Shown here: one piece after another, positions 62,025 to 64,000 of the stretch
Numbering within the stretch: position 1 is the stretch's first letter
Layout of the letters: each line of letters begins with the position of its first letter
Source: Rheinheimera oceanensis
GTDB lineage: Bacteria > Pseudomonadota > Gammaproteobacteria > Enterobacterales > Alteromonadaceae
Length of the DNA: 64,000 nucleotides
NCBI RefSeq assembly: GCF_018831085.1
Contig: NZ_JAGPNM010000009.1
Location: 62,001-126,000, forward strand
Reading direction: 5' to 3'
Position numbers and translations under genes: made by a program
Notes under the pieces: generated by a model
Told to the model about the DNA's origin: nothing
The model's input: only the letters and a program-made list of their open reading frames with translations
Databases searched by the model: none

Positions 62025-62738
62025 ATGACAGCACAACAACAAACAAACGCACCAGCTAAGCAGAAAAAATCTGGCTTTCTTAGCAATTTATTAATTAACG
62101 TTGTGATCCCGGCGGTAATTTTAAGCCGCTTTAGCGGTGAAGATACACTGGGGCCGGTATGGGCAGTGGTGGTCGCGCTGGCCTTTCCGCTGCTGTTTGG
62201 TGTGTGGGAATTAAAGCAATCCGGCAAAGTTAACTTTTTTTCGGTATTGGGTATTGTCAGCGTATTACTTACCGGCGGCATTAGTTTACTGCAACTCGAC
62301 CCTGCTTATATCGCTATTAAAGAAGCACTGATCCCCGGCTTAATTGGCGTTATTGTACTGATAAGCCAATACACACCCTACCCTTTAGTGAAGAAACTGC
62401 TGATCAACCCCGAACTGCTGGACACCGACAAGCTACAGCAGGCTTTGGCAGCGCAGAATAACAGCACAGAGTTTGACCGTCGTATGGCGCGGGCCGGTTA
62501 TATTGTTGCGGCGTCGTTCTTTATGTCATCGCTACTGAATTATGTGCTGGCCAAAGCCATAGTAGTAAGCCAGCCCGGCACCACAGCCTATGCTGAAGAG
62601 CTGGGCCGGATGACCTGGCTTAGCTACCCGGTAATAGTGGTGCCCAGCATGATTATGCTGCTGGGCTCCATCTGGTATATTTTCCGGCAAATCGGCAAAT
62701 TAACCGGCCAGTCGCTGGAAGATTTTATTCTGCAGTAG
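62025..62738 (+). CDS. VC0807-family inner-membrane protein
   Basis: A 237-residue membrane protein with about six hydrophobic segments, of the VC0807 type (NVVIPAVILSRF, FPLLFGVWELKQSGKVNFFSVLG, SSLLNYVLAKAIVV). Function is not known. It starts 24 bases after the LytTR gene and may be read with it. Its last 14 bases overlap the convergent ion-channel gene. Confidence 0.78.
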   Translation: MTAQQQTNAPAKQKKSGFLSNLLINVVIPAVILSRFSGEDTLGPVWAVVVALAFPLLFGVWELKQSGKVNFFSVLGIVSVLLTGGISLLQLDPAYIAIKEALIPGLIGVIVLISQYTPYPLVKKLLINPELLDTDKLQQALAAQNNSTEFDRRMARAGYIVAASFFMSSLLNYVLAKAIVVSQPGTTAYAEELGRMTWLSYPVIVVPSMIMLLGSIWYIFRQIGKLTGQSLEDFILQ

Positions 62739-63561
62739 GCGCTTTTAACTGCGACCGCAGTGCGCTCAGTTCCTGTTGTAACTGTTGCATCTGTAACAGC
62801 AGTTGCTGCTGGGTCGCTTTATCGGCATCGTGTTCGGCTTTATGTTCTTCGTCATGCATGCTTTGTACAGCGTTAACAATTACCGCGATAAACAAATTAA
62901 GCATGGTAAAAGTAGCAATAAGAATAAAGGGTACAAAAAACAGCCAGGCATAAGGGAATTGCTCCATCACCGGCCGGGCAATTCCCATAGACCAGCTTTC
63001 CAGTGTCATGATCTGAAACAGCGTATAAAGTGACGCCCCTAAACTGCCGAACCAGTCAGGAAATGCCTCACCAAACAGCTTGGTAACCATAACTGCTGCT
63101 ACGTAGTACACCAGCCCCAGCACCATAGCAATTGACAGCATGCCATTAAGTGACTGCACCAAAGCGCCGACAATTTTGCGCATCGACGGCACAAAAGTTA
63201 ACACCCTCAGTACCCGCAGCACACGCAGTGCCCGCAATACCGAAAACGGCCCGCTGGCAGGCAGCAACGCAATAGACACCACGATAAAGTCGAACAGACT
63301 CCAGGCATCTTTAAAGAAAGCCAGCCGGTGCACATACAGCCGCAGCGCAATTTCCAGCACAAAGATGCTCAGAATGGCGGTATCCAGCAGGTAAATTACC
63401 GGCCCCGCCACAGCCATTACGCCCGGCATAGTTTCCAGCCCCAATGTAGCAGCGTTGATCAGGATCAATGCCAGCAACAACCGCTGCACGGTATTGTTTT
63501 CAATAAAATGCTTACACCGCTGGCGTACCGACGGCGCTGTTGTTACTACTTCACTGCTCAT
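62725..63561 (-). CDS. bacterial voltage-gated sodium channel (NaChBac/BacNav type)
   Basis: A 278-residue ion channel of the single-domain, homotetrameric type. S1-S4 precede a voltage sensor with repeated Arg every third residue (residues 110-129, RALRVLRVLRVLTFVPSMRK), then the pore with TLESWSMG (from 186), the TLESW selectivity filter of sodium-selective bacterial channels. S6 ends in MLNLFIAVIVNAVQ, followed by a glutamine/leucine-rich coiled coil (about 235-275) that assembles the tetramer. Start at 63561 has GAGG upstream. In alkaliphiles and marine bacteria such channels support Na+-dependent motility and pH homeostasis. Confidence 0.93.
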   Translation of the reverse strand: MSSEVVTTAPSVRQRCKHFIENNTVQRLLLALILINAATLGLETMPGVMAVAGPVIYLLDTAILSIFVLEIALRLYVHRLAFFKDAWSLFDFIVVSIALLPASGPFSVLRALRVLRVLRVLTFVPSMRKIVGALVQSLNGMLSIAMVLGLVYYVAAVMVTKLFGEAFPDWFGSLGASLYTLFQIMTLESWSMGIARPVMEQFPYAWLFFVPFILIATFTMLNLFIAVIVNAVQSMHDEEHKAEHDADKATQQQLLLQMQQLQQELSALRSQLKAPTAE

Positions 63562-63853
63562 GTTGCACCTCAAATTTAATCGCTGCGCCATTGTATGTCA
63601 GCCAACAGGCAGATCAATTACCCAGTAGCCTGTATCAGCAGAAAAACTTGTCTGATAAATTTATTACATGCCAAAAATTACTTTTAATTTACCTTTTATG
63701 ATCAAGGCTTTGGTTATATCAGTGCAAAAAAATTCTGATATCGGCCACAGCTTCCAGATATGGAATAGCCAGTATTACCCCCCTGTTGCAGGCTTAACCC
63801 GCACTGGCGATAACAGCAGTGCTACAAAAACAAATCAACAGAGGATAAGGCAA

Positions 63854-64000
63854 ATGCAATATGGCAAATTAATACGCTTGTCGGCACTGACCACAGCGCT
63901 GGCATTCAGCGCCCTGGCACAGGCAAATAACCTGGCAATTACAGGCCCCGGAGCCGGGGCTGATGGCTCCAGCAAAGCCAGTGGCAGCAGCTACGGCGAT
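63854..64000 (+). CDS. 5' end of a secreted Gly/Ser-rich protein (truncated by window)
   Basis: 49 codons are visible from an ATG with AAGG upstream: a signal peptide (LIRLSALTTALAFSALAQA) and then a Gly/Ala/Ser-rich start of the mature protein (PGAGADGSSKASGSS). The rest lies beyond the window. No family can be assigned. The 292-base gap to its left shows no other gene. Confidence 0.65.
   Translation, partial: MQYGKLIRLSALTTALAFSALAQANNLAITGPGAGADGSSKASGSSYGD

Noticed and set aside
63720..63800. GGAAT upstream of the truncated secreted gene as a fourth ECF promoter
   Set aside because: GGAAT is present near 63765, but CTGTT rather than CGTTA follows at the right distance, so the match is not good enough.
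1..64000. Genomic island, prophage or integrative element
   Set aside because: No integrase, transposase, phage gene or tRNA attachment site was seen, and base composition looks even by eye.

Overview
The window is a contiguous piece of a gammaproteobacterial chromosome. Two conserved gammaproteobacterial blocks, ubiE-ubiJ-ubiB-tatABC-tatD and gppA-rhlB-trxA-rho, together with several TonB-dependent receptors and a protein style typical of Alteromonadales-related aquatic bacteria, point to the Rheinheimera/Arsukibacterium/Alishewanella neighbourhood. That assignment is inference from gene content; no 16S or other marker was available. About 90% of the window is coding. I found no tRNA, rRNA, CRISPR array, transposase or phage gene.

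Layout. 1-3 kb: a truncated DUF885 lipoprotein and a GGDEF protein. 3-10.5 kb: ubiquinone genes ubiE, ubiJ and ubiB, the twin-arginine translocase tatABC, a small periplasmic protein, tatD, a second GGDEF protein and hemB. 10.5-17.3 kb (minus): a tightly packed four-gene operon with a VTT-domain membrane protein, a glycosidase-like protein, a GT4 glycosyltransferase and a phosphodiesterase/EEP fusion; it is a candidate glycolipid or glycan pathway I cannot name. 17.4-19.3 kb: an iminopeptidase-like hydrolase, ChaB and a SodC-like lipoprotein. 19.4-25.5 kb: gppA, rhlB, trxA, rho and ndh. 25.5-29.4 kb: a solute-binding protein with a hairpin over its start, then deoA, cdd and an MFS carrier (pyrimidine nucleoside use). 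29.4-37.8 kb: a methionine-salvage island (yafV, ybdL, mtnB, mtnC, mtnD, mtnA, mtnK) with visible MetJ operators, plus a LysR regulator and a small TPR-like protein. 37.9-46.8 kb: a redoxin, a DsbD-like reductase, a TonB-dependent receptor, ltaE, an MsrA-thioredoxin-MsrB fusion and an EamA exporter. 46.9-49.5 kb: ppc. 49.6-54.4 kb: an ECF sigma factor/anti-sigma locus with a secreted protein, a beta-barrel, an S8 protease and a lipoprotein. 54.5-62.0 kb: two successive copies of a TonB-receptor/LytTR-regulator divergent pair. 62.0-64.0 kb: a VC0807-type membrane protein, a bacterial voltage-gated sodium channel and the start of a secreted protein.

The most interesting candidate system is at 49.6-54.4 kb. 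Three transcription units there (secreted protein plus barrel; S8 protease; sigma/anti-sigma/lipoprotein) each carry an upstream GGAAT-N16/17-CGTTA element, two of them back to back. This is what a self-contained regulon of the local ECF sigma factor would look like. Other points worth a second look are the four-gene VTT/GH/GT4/PDE-EEP operon, the duplicated TonB-receptor/LytTR module with a shared 18-nt upstream motif, an 18-bp perfect hairpin covering a ribosome-binding site at 26.3 kb, a structured interspersed repeat present twice, and a SodC homologue that keeps its metal ligands but has Pro where the catalytic Arg belongs.
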